The notes under the pieces: model-generated
Database searches by the model: none
Seen by the model: the letters and a program-made list of their open reading frames with translations, nothing else
What the model was told of the DNA's origin: nothing
Position numbers and translations under genes: made by a program
From: Bacteroidota bacterium
Lineage (GTDB): Bacteria > Bacteroidota > Bacteroidia > B-17B0 > Aurantibacillaceae
DNA length: 64,000 nucleotides
Direction: 5' to 3'
NCBI GenBank assembly: GCA_013697245.1
Contig: JACCXH010000071.1
Coordinates: 87,145-151,144 of the forward strand
Part shown: positions 18,191 to 28,447 of the stretch, in pieces
Numbering within the stretch: position 1 is the first letter of the stretch
How the letters are laid out: every line of letters starts with the position of its first letter

Positions 18191-20548
18191 ATGAGATTTA
18201 GAGTACTACTTTTTTTAAGTTTTTTTGTTCAAAGAACTTTTAGTCAGGACAAGTTCAGTATTAGCGGTTACGTTAAAGATTCAAAGAACGGTGAATCCTT
18301 AATTGGTGCTACAGTTTATAAGTTGGGTTCAAGCGTTGGTGCTTCTGCCAACGAATATGGTTTTTTCTCGCTTACACTTCCCAAAGGCGAACACACAATT
18401 GCCGTTTCGTTAATAGGTTACGCCACCTATACTTTTGCAGTAAATCTTGATAAGAACATAACTAAAAATTACGAGTTGGCAGAAGAAGGCAAACAGTTAG
18501 ATGAAATTGTTGTTACCGGTGAGGCAGAAGATAAAAATATTAAAAGTACCGAAATGGGTACAACCAAATTAGACATTAAACAAATAAGCAAGATTCCTGC
18601 CATGTTTGGCGAAGTGGATATTGTGCGTGCCATACAACTTTTACCAGGTGTTACAACTGTTGGCGAAGGCGCCAGTGGTTTTAACGTAAGAGGTGGTAAC
18701 ATTGATCAGAATTTAATTTTATTGGATGAAGCGCCGGTGTATAACTCCTCTCACTTATTTGGTTTTTTCTCTGTATTTAATCCTGATGCCGTAAAAGATG
18801 TAAAATTAATTAAAGGCGGTATTCCCTCGCAATATGGCGGAAGGGTTTCGTCTATCTTAGATATTAGAATGAAAGAAGGTAACAGTAAAAAATTCGCAGT
18901 AAATGGCGGACTAGGCACTGTGTTTAGTCGCCTTAGTATTGAAGGTCCTATTATTAAAGATAAAATGAGTTTTATTATTGCCGGCCGTAGAAGTTATATT
19001 GATGCGTTAGTAAAACCATTTGTAAAAAAAACAAATCCAATTAAAGATGCGCAGTTTTATTTTTATGATCTTACTGCAAAAATAAATTATCGCATAAATG
19101 CCAAGAACACCGTTTTTGCCAGCAGTTATTTTGGAAGAGATGTGTTTGGTGCGGTGGCCTTTAAATTTAATTGGGGTAACGCAACAGCTACATTAAGATG
19201 GAACCATATTTTTAATAATAAACTATTCATGAACGTTTCTGGCTTTTACAGTAATTACAAATATTTTCTCGGATTTAAATTACCACAGCTGAATCAAAAA
19301 TTTGAGTGGACCAGCAACGTTATTAATTATAGCGTGAAACCCGATTTTACTTATTTTTTAAATACAAAGAACACTTTACGTTTTGGCGCACAAGCACTGT
19401 TATATGATTTTTTACCTTATGATGCTATTGGGCAATTTGCCGAAGGATCGAGCGTAAAATTTAAATCAGAAAAACGTTATGGTGTTGAATATTCAGCATA
19501 CATTGGTAACGAGCATAAAATACGACCAAGACTTACTTTTGAATATGGCTTAAGGGTTAGCTTGTATAATTATATAGGAAAAGGAACTGCCTATTATTAT
19601 AGAGATACCATTCCAAACGAACCAAAGCCTTTAGACAGCACTCACCATTTTTCTAACGGCCAGCCTATTAAACAATATATTAATCCTGAGCCACGCTTCT
19701 CTATGAATTATGTAATTAATTCAGAAAGCTCAATTAAAGCTAGTTATAACCGTATGGCCCAATACCTTCAATTGATCAGCAATACAGCTGCAAGTACACC
19801 TTTGGATGTTTATACCATCGCTTCTAATAATTTAAAGCCTTTAATTGCCGATCAGGGAAGCGTTGGTTATTTCAGGAATTTTAAAGACAATACTTACGAA
19901 ACATCTGTTGAAGTATATTATAAATATTTACAGAACCAATTGGATTATGTTGACAATGCCGATCTTTTTATTAACGAAAGAGTAGAAGGTCAATTGATCC
20001 AGGGTTTAGGTCGCGCTTATGGTGCAGAGTTTTATGTAAAAAAGAACAAAGGAAAAATTAAAGGTTGGATAAGCTATACTTTAAGCAAAACAGAGCGTTT
20101 GGTAAGAGGTATCAGCAATGATAATTGGTTCTTTAGCCGTTATGATAGAACGCATTGCCTTAATACAAGTTTAAATTATGATATTTCAAAACGTTGGAAC
20201 ATCTCTACCAATTTTGTTTTCTTAAGTGGAACGCCGGCAAGTTTTCCTAACTCAAAAATTCAAATTCAAAATTATAATATTCCATACAATACCGATAACA
20301 TTCGTAATAATTATCGTATTACGCCATATCATAGATTAGATCTTGGCGCAACTTACACATTTAAGAAAAATGAAACGCGACGCTATAAACAAACACTCGT
20401 GTTTAGTGTATACAATGCTTATAACAGGCGAAATGCTTTTAGTATTTATTTCCAAGCCAAAAACGGCGAACCAAACCAAACTGAAGCAGTACGCTTTTCA
20501 GTTATTGGTTCAATTGTACCTGCAATAACTTATAATTTTAATTTTTAA
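18191..20548 (+). CDS. TonB-dependent outer-membrane receptor with N-terminal carboxypeptidase-like domain
   Basis: This 785-aa outer-membrane beta-barrel importer is energised by TonB. After a signal peptide (about 1-19) comes a CarboxypepD_reg-like beta-sandwich (about 22-100; ISGYVKDSKNGESLIGATV), then EIVVTG (105-110) resembling a TonB box. A plug domain follows (about 125-230), with GFNVRGGNIDQNLILLDE and PSQYGGRVSSILDI. The remaining ~550 residues form the barrel and end in an aromatic residue (YNFNF), as expected for BAM-dependent insertion. It is followed 4 nt later by a DUF4249 lipoprotein, a frequent pairing. The substrate is unknown. Confidence 0.9.
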   Translation: MRFRVLLFLSFFVQRTFSQDKFSISGYVKDSKNGESLIGATVYKLGSSVGASANEYGFFSLTLPKGEHTIAVSLIGYATYTFAVNLDKNITKNYELAEEGKQLDEIVVTGEAEDKNIKSTEMGTTKLDIKQISKIPAMFGEVDIVRAIQLLPGVTTVGEGASGFNVRGGNIDQNLILLDEAPVYNSSHLFGFFSVFNPDAVKDVKLIKGGIPSQYGGRVSSILDIRMKEGNSKKFAVNGGLGTVFSRLSIEGPIIKDKMSFIIAGRRSYIDALVKPFVKKTNPIKDAQFYFYDLTAKINYRINAKNTVFASSYFGRDVFGAVAFKFNWGNATATLRWNHIFNNKLFMNVSGFYSNYKYFLGFKLPQLNQKFEWTSNVINYSVKPDFTYFLNTKNTLRFGAQALLYDFLPYDAIGQFAEGSSVKFKSEKRYGVEYSAYIGNEHKIRPRLTFEYGLRVSLYNYIGKGTAYYYRDTIPNEPKPLDSTHHFSNGQPIKQYINPEPRFSMNYVINSESSIKASYNRMAQYLQLISNTAASTPLDVYTIASNNLKPLIADQGSVGYFRNFKDNTYETSVEVYYKYLQNQLDYVDNADLFINERVEGQLIQGLGRAYGAEFYVKKNKGKIKGWISYTLSKTERLVRGISNDNWFFSRYDRTHCLNTSLNYDISKRWNISTNFVFLSGTPASFPNSKIQIQNYNIPYNTDNIRNNYRITPYHRLDLGATYTFKKNETRRYKQTLVFSVYNAYNRRNAFSIYFQAKNGEPNQTEAVRFSVIGSIVPAITYNFNF

Positions 20549-20552
20549 GAAT

Positions 20553-21431
20553 ATGAAAAATATAATAAAATTATTTATCCTTGTTCCCTTTTTAATTCTG
20601 ACATCGTGTACAGATGTGATCCAGATAAAACTGGATGAGGGGTCAAAAATATACGTTGTTGATGCGTTTGTAAATAATCTGCGTAGTAATCAGGTTATAA
20701 AAGTAACAACTAATGCCAATTATTTTAGTAATCAGGAAACACCGGGCGTAAGCGGTGCCAGTGTCATTTTAAAAGACCTTACTGCTAATAAGCAATATGT
20801 TTTTAATTATACATCTAACGGAAAATATGTATTTACTTTAACGCCGGCAGATACCATTGCAAAAACAGATCATAGTTATGAATTAAATGTAACCTTGGAT
20901 GGTGTAACCTACACGTCGTTTGCAGTTCAAAAAAGAACTGCTGTTATTGATAGTATTCTTGTTGTTCAACAAGAGGGTAGTTTTGGTCCGGCAGCCAAAG
21001 ATACAATGTATAACTGCCTGCTTCTTGCCAGAGATAAAGCAGATAATAACCCCGATTATTATTGGATAAAAACTTTTCGCAATGATACCTTAGCCGAAAA
21101 CCCGGATGAATTGAACGTAAGCATTGATGGTACAGGTGGCATTGTTAACGACCCACCGTCTGATACTATTTATTTTACACCACCGGGAACATTTTTAAGT
21201 TTTAAATCATTTCATAAATATGATAAATGCAAAGTAGAAGTACACTCAGTATCAAAAGAAACTTATTTCTTTTTTATACAAGCAATTGCGCAGATAAATA
21301 ACGGCGGCCTGTTTGCTACCACTCCCGAAAATGTAAAAACTAATATTGTCACCCCCGATGGCGCTAAAACAAAAGCCATTGGCCGGTTTAATATGGCCGG
21401 TGTGGCCACAAAAACAACTCTTGTACAATAA
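20553..21431 (+). CDS. DUF4249-like lipoprotein, partner of the TonB receptor
   Basis: This 292-aa protein has a lipoprotein signal (hydrophobic stretch ending LILTSC, Cys at about residue 19). The mature part begins with IQIKLDEGSKIYVVDAFV, characteristic of DUF4249 proteins, then an Ig-like GASVILKDLTANKQYVF segment. Members sit in the outer membrane beside a TonB-dependent receptor and are thought to help capture substrate, in a SusD-like role without SusD homology. The 4-nt gap to the receptor gene supports one transcript. Confidence 0.8.
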   Translation: MKNIIKLFILVPFLILTSCTDVIQIKLDEGSKIYVVDAFVNNLRSNQVIKVTTNANYFSNQETPGVSGASVILKDLTANKQYVFNYTSNGKYVFTLTPADTIAKTDHSYELNVTLDGVTYTSFAVQKRTAVIDSILVVQQEGSFGPAAKDTMYNCLLLARDKADNNPDYYWIKTFRNDTLAENPDELNVSIDGTGGIVNDPPSDTIYFTPPGTFLSFKSFHKYDKCKVEVHSVSKETYFFFIQAIAQINNGGLFATTPENVKTNIVTPDGAKTKAIGRFNMAGVATKTTLVQ

Positions 21432-21477
21432 CACTATTGCTTGTTTTTTTAAATAAAATATGATTTTGGAAAAGGAA

Positions 21478-22473
21478 TTATTTTCCCATCAGTAAGGTCA
21501 GATCAACCAAGCGGTTACTATAACCCCACTCGTTATCATACCAGCCAATTATCTTTACCAGATTTCCAACTATGCTTGTAAATTCGGCATCATACAATAC
21601 ACTATGCGCATTGCCAATCACATCTACACTTACAATAGGGTCTTCTGTATATTCAAGTATACCTTTTAAATGTGTTTGAGCTGCCAGTTTAAAAGCCTCA
21701 TTAATTTCTTTTACCGTTGGGATCTTGGTTAACACACAGGTAATATCCGTTAACGAACCATCCGGCACCGGCACCCGCATACCACAGCCACCAATTTTTC
21801 CCTCCAGATGCGGAAATATTTTTGTGATCGCTTTTGCAGCCCCGGTTGATGTTGGAATAATACTCATCGCTGCAGCCCTTGCCCTGCGCAGGTCTTTATG
21901 TGGCGCATCCTGTATGCGCTGATCGCTTGTATAAGAATGCACGGTTGTAATATATGCTTCTTCAATACCAAACTGGTCTAATACCTTTAACATAGGCGCA
22001 GCGCAATTAGTGGTGCAGCTAGCGTTAGAAACAATTACATCATTACTTTCAAGAACATTATCATTTACACCCAAAACTATTGATCTTATGTCATCATCTT
22101 TTGCAGGTGCAGATAGTATTACTTTTTTAGCCCCGGCAGCAAGATGTTTGTTGGCACTTTCTTTATCTAAAAAATGGCCGGTACACTCCACAACTATATC
22201 AATGCTATTTTCTTTCCAGGGTAACTGTCCGGGATCGCTATGCGAAACTATTTTTATGGTTTGTCCATTTATAACCAAGCTGTTTCCATTTACTTTAATT
22301 TCTCCTTCAAACTTCCTGTGAATAGAGTCATATTTTAATAAATGCGCAAGTGTTGAAGCGTCTGTAAGATCGTTAATAGCCACTATTTCAATAGCAGGGT
22401 TATTAATACTATTGCGTAAATACATTCTACCAATTCTTCCAAAACCATTTATGGCAACTCTAATTTTTTTCAT
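21478..22473 (-). CDS. gap: type I glyceraldehyde-3-phosphate dehydrogenase
   Basis: This glycolytic enzyme oxidises glyceraldehyde-3-phosphate with NAD and phosphate. From the ATG at 22473 the chain is 331 aa: INGFGRIGR (8-16), INDLTD with the aspartate that favours NAD over NADP, catalytic C153 in SNASCTTNC, and WYDNEWGYS near the C-terminus. An ATG seven codons upstream (22494) would overlap the stop codon of the preceding gene by one base (TAATG) and could be the coupled start. The family-typical start MKKIRVAINGFG is preferred. Confidence 0.94.
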   Translation of the reverse strand: MKKIRVAINGFGRIGRMYLRNSINNPAIEIVAINDLTDASTLAHLLKYDSIHRKFEGEIKVNGNSLVINGQTIKIVSHSDPGQLPWKENSIDIVVECTGHFLDKESANKHLAAGAKKVILSAPAKDDDIRSIVLGVNDNVLESNDVIVSNASCTTNCAAPMLKVLDQFGIEEAYITTVHSYTSDQRIQDAPHKDLRRARAAAMSIIPTSTGAAKAITKIFPHLEGKIGGCGMRVPVPDGSLTDITCVLTKIPTVKEINEAFKLAAQTHLKGILEYTEDPIVSVDVIGNAHSVLYDAEFTSIVGNLVKIIGWYDNEWGYSNRLVDLTLLMGK

Positions 22474-22493
22474 TTCAGATCGGTTATAATACA

Positions 22494-23384
22494 TTATTTT
22501 TTATAAGGCTTTCTTTGCTTTGAAGCTAGATCAAAAACAAACCACTCGTTCTTGGTCCGCAATAAAACCTCATCTCTTTCGAAGGGTGTCACTTCATCAG
22601 CAGTAAAAATTGTTTCTTCTTTATTTTTTAAATTTAAAAGTATATAATACTCTTTTGGTTCAAATATCTTATAAATAACAAAGTTCTTAGTTGCCATATC
22701 AACATGTCGTTTATAACTTTTAATTTTTTTTCCCTGGTAATCATAAATATCATCATCGCCATTATTACCAACGCCTGCACTGCAAGCAACTATTACCGAA
22801 TCTTTATTATTGATCTTTATACCGGAATAATGGTAAGGAATTATTTCTTCAGCTTTAAAATTAATTAATCCGGTGTAAACTATGCCTTCTTCAGTTTTTA
22901 TTTCGGTAATAATGTACTTTGGCTCGGCCGTTAAATAAATTTCGTGATAGCCTTTCAGCAATGTTTGGCTAAGATCTTTATTAACCAAATATTTTTTGCT
23001 TTTTGAACTAACAATAAAATAATTTGGGTTTTCGGTGTATTGTTTTACAGTTAACTTTCCAAGCGAAAAAACCGAACAGGTATCTGCCCCCTCTGTTTTT
23101 ATATTTAATTTTTCGCCTGATTTATTTAAATAATTACAGGCGTAGGTTACTGTAACTGTTTTAATGAATTTATTGGCAGATGGGCCTTTTGCTTTAAAGC
23201 AGGCTAAACAAATTTTGCCGGCAGTATCAAAGTTAAAAACAGTATCATAAACCGGTCTTATGACCACTTTATCATTTTCTATAATACCCCATTTCGAGTT
23301 TTCTTTAAAAGGCAAAGATTGTGCAATTAGTTTTTGTGAAAAAACCAGGCTAACAAAAACTACTATACTTATAACGAGTCTCAA
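22494..23384 (-). CDS. secreted WG-repeat-like protein, TTG start
   Basis: This 296-aa protein has a signal peptide (about 1-22, ending IAQS). One clear WG-type motif follows, KWGIIENDKVVIRPVYDTV, as in WG_beta_rep proteins, with weaker repeats later (GLINFKAEEIIPYHYSGI; FTADEVTPFERDEVLL). The start must be TTG at 23384, because no ATG or GTG lies upstream in frame before a stop. Its stop overlaps a possible upstream start of gap by one base, so the two are probably co-transcribed. It is predicted periplasmic or cell-surface; function unknown. Confidence 0.7.
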   Translation of the reverse strand: MRLVISIVVFVSLVFSQKLIAQSLPFKENSKWGIIENDKVVIRPVYDTVFNFDTAGKICLACFKAKGPSANKFIKTVTVTYACNYLNKSGEKLNIKTEGADTCSVFSLGKLTVKQYTENPNYFIVSSKSKKYLVNKDLSQTLLKGYHEIYLTAEPKYIITEIKTEEGIVYTGLINFKAEEIIPYHYSGIKINNKDSVIVACSAGVGNNGDDDIYDYQGKKIKSYKRHVDMATKNFVIYKIFEPKEYYILLNLKNKEETIFTADEVTPFERDEVLLRTKNEWFVFDLASKQRKPYKK

Positions 23385-23756
23385 CTTATATTGAACATTA
23401 AAAGTAATTAAAATTTGATTTATAAACGAAATTCCCTTGTTTTTTATAAGGAACTATAAATTATGGCAGTTCAAGGCTTTAACACAATAAATTTAACTAC
23501 TTTTGAGGCTGGCTAATTACTAAAAATTTGCTTTTTTGGCTATTTATTGAAGAGGTATCAAATTATCATGTATAACTAAAGAAGCGTTCATGAAAAAAGA
23601 AATTTATACTATTCCGCTCCCAAATCATATGAACACAACGGTATTTTTAATCTTTACGCAAATACCGTATCGCATAACGGGCAATTTTTTACCCACGGGT
23701 TGCTTTTTGCTCAACAAAATAATTATACCTGGGTCGAGGGGCCTCTCACTATAAAT
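23385..23756. other. divergent intergenic region with a perfect hairpin
   Basis: This 372-nt gap separates the WG-repeat gene (minus) from the DUF748-like gene (plus). It contains a perfect 9-bp inverted repeat, ACGGTATTT at 23638-23646 and AAATACCGT at 23660-23668, with a 13-nt loop. It lacks a following T-run, so it does not look like an intrinsic terminator. A 54-codon open frame from 23590 has no recognisable features and is not called. No clear TAnnTTTG box was found. Confidence 0.4.
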
Positions 23757-26114
23757 ATGGCGGCAAAAAGATTAAAAAAAGTGATCCTATCTGCTATTAG
23801 TCTTATAGTTATAGGACTGGTTCTTATTATTGTGTTTATTTCGCCTCTTTCAAAATACATTATTGAAAAATACGATGAAAAATTTTTGGGCCGTAAAATT
23901 ACACTTGACTGGGCTTATGTAAATCCTTTTACAGGTTACGTGCATCTTAACAACGCTAGAGTATATGAGCCAAATGGCGACACGCTTTTTTTTGTTGCTA
24001 AGGGCATAAGCGCTAATTTTTCGATGCACAAATTGTTTTCAAGAACTTATGAAATTACCGAGCTGATATTAGATGAACCCCATGGTGTTATTATGCAGGA
24101 TACATCAAAGAAATTAAATTTTACCGATATCATTGAACGCTTTTCGCCAAAGCACAAAGTAAAAAAAACAAAAAAAGGACCTGTTCATTTTAATCTTCTT
24201 AACTTAAAAATAAATAACGGTTATTTTGTTTATCGCGATCTTTCGATTCCGGTGTACTATCCAATAAAAAATGTAAACATCGAAAGTACCGGTTTTAGAT
24301 GGGATTCTGATACCATTGCGGCAAAATTTTCTTTTCTTGCCGGTTTAGGTAAAGGCGATGCAAAAGGCAACTTTAAAATAAACATCAAAAATCTGGATTA
24401 TCAACTGTCTACCATTTTTAATAAATATGATCTTAAGTTTATTGAGCAATATTTAAAAGACCTGATAAATTACGGCACCTTTTATGCCAACCTGGATTGC
24501 GATATTAAAGCTACCGGAAATTTTAGAAGAGCGGAAGACCTTATAGCAAAAGGTTTGCTGGCCATTAACGATTTTCATTTTGGGAAAGACAAAAATGATG
24601 ATTACGCCTCTTTTAAAAAATTTGCAATAAAAGTCTATGAACTAAGTCCGAAAAATAAAAAATACAATATTGATTCTGTATCGCTTAACAAACCGTTTCT
24701 TAAATATGAGCGCTACGATCACTTGGATAATTTGCAAACCATTTTCGGAAAAAAAGGTACTAAGGTCTCATCGGCAAAAGAGTCGAGAAGGTTTAACCTT
24801 ATCTTTGAAATTGCGGATTACGTTGTTAAGCTATCGAAAAATTTCTTGAAAAGTAATTACAAAGTAAACCGTGTAGCCATTTATAACGGCAACCTGCTTT
24901 ATAATGATTATAAATTAAGCGAAAAAGTTTCTCTCGGTTTAAGACCGTTCTCCGTTATTGGCGATTCAATCAGCAAAAATAATGATCGCGTAAAGTTTGA
25001 CCTAAGGTCCGGACTTAATCCATACGGCGATATTGCTGTTCATATAAGCATTAATCCAAAAGACAGTTCAGATTTTGATATGCAATACAATCTTCAAAAG
25101 ATTCCGGCAACACTTTTTAATCCTTACCTGGTTAATTATACTTCTTATCCGTTAAACAGGGGAACCATACAAATAAATGGCAACTGGCGTGTACGCTCGG
25201 GTATCATACAAAGCAATAATCATTTATTAGTGATCGATCCTCGGGTTGGTAACCGCGTACACAACCAAAATACTAAATGGATACCCTTACCATTGGTAAT
25301 GGCTATTGTGAGAGAAAGGGGTAATGTTATAGATTATGAAATACCTATTACCGGTAACTTAAACAAACCAAAGATCCATTGGCACGATATAATTACGGAT
25401 GTATTCACAAATATTTTCATAAACCCACCCACTACACCTTATAGGTTAAAAGTAAAAAAAATTGAAAAAACCATCGAAAAAACCAATTACGTAAAATGGC
25501 AAATGCTTCAGGTTGAAATCTATCATTCGCAAGAAAAATTTCTGAAAAAAGTTGCCAAATATTTGGAAGATAATCCTGACGCATCTATTTCAGTCTATCC
25601 ACAAACATACGAGGCAAAAGAAAAAGAATACATTTTATTTTATGAAGCCAAGAAAAAATATTTTTTAGCTACTAATAATAAAAAAGAAAACGATTACACC
25701 GAAGAGGATTCTTTGGCTGTAGTAAAAATGCCGATCAAAGATTCTTTGTTCTTTCATTATGTTACCAAACATTGCCATGACCCACTTTTATTTACCATCC
25801 AGGGAAAATGCGAATATTATATTGGAAAAGCGTTTGTTGATAAGCGTTTCGCGCAATTATTACATACCCGAAAAAATGCATTTTTAGAGCCGTTTAAAGA
25901 AAATGGAACTAACAAGCGTGTAAAGATCCACCAGAATGAAAACTCTATTCCTTACAGCGGCTTTTCGTTCTTTAAAATAGATTATAATGGTAAGATGCCT
26001 GAGAATTTAATTGAGGCTTACAAAGATATGGATGAATTAAATGATGAATCGCCAAGAGATAAATACAGTAGCATCCGAAAAAAAATAAAGAGCATGTTTA
26101 AAAAGAAACCATAA
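23757..26114 (+). CDS. AsmA/DUF748-like inner-membrane-anchored protein
   Basis: From the ATG at 23757 the protein is 785 aa. It has one N-terminal transmembrane helix (about residues 8-32), then LDWAYVNPFTGYVHLNNARVYEP, typical of DUF748/AsmA-like repeating beta-groove proteins. These are anchored in the inner membrane, project into the periplasm, and are linked to phospholipid transport or envelope homeostasis. A middle section has LNRGTIQINGNWRVRSG, and the C-terminal section is charged and possibly helical. Open sequence upstream to 23700 begins with TTG and adds no conserved residues, so the ATG before the helix is used. Confidence 0.7.
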   Translation: MAAKRLKKVILSAISLIVIGLVLIIVFISPLSKYIIEKYDEKFLGRKITLDWAYVNPFTGYVHLNNARVYEPNGDTLFFVAKGISANFSMHKLFSRTYEITELILDEPHGVIMQDTSKKLNFTDIIERFSPKHKVKKTKKGPVHFNLLNLKINNGYFVYRDLSIPVYYPIKNVNIESTGFRWDSDTIAAKFSFLAGLGKGDAKGNFKINIKNLDYQLSTIFNKYDLKFIEQYLKDLINYGTFYANLDCDIKATGNFRRAEDLIAKGLLAINDFHFGKDKNDDYASFKKFAIKVYELSPKNKKYNIDSVSLNKPFLKYERYDHLDNLQTIFGKKGTKVSSAKESRRFNLIFEIADYVVKLSKNFLKSNYKVNRVAIYNGNLLYNDYKLSEKVSLGLRPFSVIGDSISKNNDRVKFDLRSGLNPYGDIAVHISINPKDSSDFDMQYNLQKIPATLFNPYLVNYTSYPLNRGTIQINGNWRVRSGIIQSNNHLLVIDPRVGNRVHNQNTKWIPLPLVMAIVRERGNVIDYEIPITGNLNKPKIHWHDIITDVFTNIFINPPTTPYRLKVKKIEKTIEKTNYVKWQMLQVEIYHSQEKFLKKVAKYLEDNPDASISVYPQTYEAKEKEYILFYEAKKKYFLATNNKKENDYTEEDSLAVVKMPIKDSLFFHYVTKHCHDPLLFTIQGKCEYYIGKAFVDKRFAQLLHTRKNAFLEPFKENGTNKRVKIHQNENSIPYSGFSFFKIDYNGKMPENLIEAYKDMDELNDESPRDKYSSIRKKIKSMFKKKP

Positions 26115-26281
26115 CAAGCTCATATTAAGTATTTTTCGCATCAATAATTTTACCTCAGTTCTTCCGCTAATTTTTCTCTTTTTTCAAGATGTCCGCTCAA
26201 GGCAACGGGGTATTATAAAACAATAAAATTAAATCCCCACATTAATTGTTTGGCATATTCTTAGCATACATTCATTATAAT

Positions 26282-27001
26282 ATGAAAACCTTTCACATCG
26301 GCTGTTCGGGATATTATTATCCTAATTGGAAAAATAAATTTTATCCGGCAGGAACAGCGCCAAAAAACTGGCTGGAATATTATAGCACGGTCTTTAATAC
26401 AGTAGAATTAAACGGCACTTTTTATCGCACGCCAAAACTTTCAGATCTAAAAAAATACGCAGCAGTAACACCCAAAGATTTTACATTTTCGGTAAAAATG
26501 AATAAATATATTACGCATACAATTAAAATGAAGGATTCAGGTGAAGACATCCTTAAATTACAAGGCCTTATAATGGAAGGTTTGCAAAATAAACTGTCTT
26601 GTTTTTTATTTCAGTTACCGCCTTCATTTCATTATTCGGATGAGAACTTAGAACGTATCATTAATAATATTCCGCCGCATGCACAAAACGTTATCGAATT
26701 CAGACACATTTCCTGGTGGAATGACGATGTGGTTAAAGCTTTTAAAAAGGCAAAGCTCACTTTTTGCAATATTGATCATCCGGCTATCAAATCATTTTTT
26801 ATCCGCACAACACCTTATTTCTATTTGCGATTGCACGGCAATCCAGAATTATTTAAATCATCTTACGCCAAATCCGAGCTTGAAAATTTTTCGGATAAAT
26901 TTCCCGCAACTGCTAAGTTTTATTCTGTTTATTTTAATAATACCTACTATGAGGCAGGATATACAAACGCTTTACAATTAATGAACATTATTGAAAAATA
27001 A
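26282..27001 (+). CDS. DUF72 domain protein (YecE-like)
   Basis: This 239-aa protein starts with HIGCSGYYYPNWKNKFYP. It continues with EYYSTVFNTVELNGTFYR, FSVKMNKYITH, FQLPPSFHY, VIEFRHISWW and YLRLHGN, the ordered motifs of DUF72 (YecE) TIM-barrel proteins. The biochemical function of the family is not established. The ATG at 26282 starts exactly at the family's N-terminus; a longer frame from 26246 is not needed. The following DNA glycosylase gene is 6 nt downstream and probably co-transcribed. Confidence 0.85.
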   Translation: MKTFHIGCSGYYYPNWKNKFYPAGTAPKNWLEYYSTVFNTVELNGTFYRTPKLSDLKKYAAVTPKDFTFSVKMNKYITHTIKMKDSGEDILKLQGLIMEGLQNKLSCFLFQLPPSFHYSDENLERIINNIPPHAQNVIEFRHISWWNDDVVKAFKKAKLTFCNIDHPAIKSFFIRTTPYFYLRLHGNPELFKSSYAKSELENFSDKFPATAKFYSVYFNNTYYEAGYTNALQLMNIIEK

Positions 27002-27007
27002 AGATCG

Positions 27008-27751
27008 ATGCCGGAAGGACCGTCCATAGTTATATTAAAAGAAGAGTTAGACGCTTTTAAAGGAAAGAAAGTGCTAGAGGCAAATGGAAATTCAAAAATT
27101 GATATTCAAAGCCTGATAAACAAAAAAATAACTGATATAAAAAGCTGGGGCAAACATCTTTTAATATGTTTTGACAATATGTACCTCAGGATCCATCTTT
27201 TAATGTTTGGTAGCTACAGGATCAATGAAAAAAAAGATACAACACCAAGACTAAGCATGAAATTTAAAGCAGGCGAGATCAATTTTTATAATTGCAGTAT
27301 TAAGCTCATTCCCGGTGATCCGGATGATACTTATAAATGGGAAACAGATGTTATGTCTGACCAATGGAATTCTAAGATCGCAGAAAAAAAACTTGCAACG
27401 CTAAAAAAAGTAAAAGTATGTGACGTGCTTTTAAATCAGGAAACGTTTTCCGGCGTTGGTAACATTATTAAGAATGAAGTATTGTTTCGCATAAAAGTGC
27501 ACCCTGAATCTTATGTTAGTGCATTATCGCCTAAAAAATTAAAAGACCTGGTAAAAGAAGCGCGCGAATACAGTTGGGATTTTTACAAATGGAAAAAGAA
27601 GTTCGAATTAAGAAAGCATTGGTTAATATACAGGCAAAAAGAATGTCCGAGGTGTAAGATCAAAACAATTACCGAATACATGGGAAAAACCAATCGGTTA
27701 ACCTGTTATTGTTCAAACTGTCAGAAATTATATTCTACAATAAAAAAGTAA
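27008..27751 (+). CDS. Fpg/Nei family DNA glycosylase/AP lyase
   Basis: This base-excision repair enzyme removes oxidised bases. The 247-aa protein starts MPEGPSIV: the catalytic proline is exposed after Met removal, and the E-G-P form is the Nei (endonuclease VIII) version rather than Fpg's E-L-P. HLLMFGSYR, the helix-two-turn-helix segment LLNQETFSGVGNIIKNEVLF, and a C-terminal zinc finger (CPRC ... CSNC) are intact. It sits 6 nt after the DUF72 gene. Confidence 0.87.
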   Translation: MPEGPSIVILKEELDAFKGKKVLEANGNSKIDIQSLINKKITDIKSWGKHLLICFDNMYLRIHLLMFGSYRINEKKDTTPRLSMKFKAGEINFYNCSIKLIPGDPDDTYKWETDVMSDQWNSKIAEKKLATLKKVKVCDVLLNQETFSGVGNIIKNEVLFRIKVHPESYVSALSPKKLKDLVKEAREYSWDFYKWKKKFELRKHWLIYRQKECPRCKIKTITEYMGKTNRLTCYCSNCQKLYSTIKK

Positions 27752-27759
27752 ATGCTTCC

Positions 27760-28182
27760 TCAGTTTAAATGTATACGTACCAGCACAAGATACAACACCA
27801 GCATAATAACAGACGGGATTGAAAAAATTAAAGTGAAAACATAGGATAAGGCCTGCGCATCGCTGGATGCGCCATAGTGAAAATTACTGTAAGAATATAA
27901 GGTATAAATTATTAGACCAATATAAATTATTTGGGAAGCCAGGTAGATCCAAAAACCGATGACCTTGCGCGTGAGCATAATAATTGCCGCTGTTAAAGTA
28001 GACAAATGACATATTATAAAAGCATATCCCCTCCAGTAATCAGTATTGTTTGAAAAATCGGCCACTACTTCATACAACAAACACCTTATCAAACCAAACA
28101 CCGAACCTATAATAGTTAGTATGCAAAGTACGAGCACTACCGCAGGCATTGATTGTTTTTTGGTGTTTTCGTTAGTTAACAT
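27760..28182 (-). CDS. four-helix integral membrane protein of unknown function
   Basis: This 140-aa protein has a short polar N-terminus and four hydrophobic helices (about residues 14-34, 50-66, 72-94 and 110-135). No catalytic or metal-binding motif is visible, and I do not recognise the family. It converges on the Nei-like gene with an 8-nt gap. Confidence 0.6.
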   Translation of the reverse strand: MLTNENTKKQSMPAVVLVLCILTIIGSVFGLIRCLLYEVVADFSNNTDYWRGYAFIICHLSTLTAAIIMLTRKVIGFWIYLASQIIYIGLIIYTLYSYSNFHYGASSDAQALSYVFTLIFSIPSVIMLVLYLVLVRIHLN

Positions 28183-28447
28183 ATTTTCTATTCATTGCGT
28201 CTCGCTAAATTAAAAAATACCATCGCATCCGCCTATTAAAATACAAGTGTATACATTATTCCACACAGTACACAAGTTGGGTATCTTTTTTGCAATATCG
28301 CATGTTGCATTTAATCAATATAAATTTAATTATAGTCTATATCTACTATTATTAGCCTTTAAATGGTATTTATTGTGTATTTATCTTCATAGCCACAAGC
28401 TGGTATTGTATTTGCATATTATAAGTAATAAATTAAAAATAAAAAAC

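Noticed and set aside
22473..22494. Upstream ATG as start of gap
   Set aside because: It would add seven unconserved residues. The ATG at 22473 matches the family start, although TAATG coupling makes the upstream one possible.
23590..23756. 54-codon open frame before the DUF748-like gene
   Set aside because: It has no recognisable sequence and sits in a regulatory-looking gap. No evidence it is translated.
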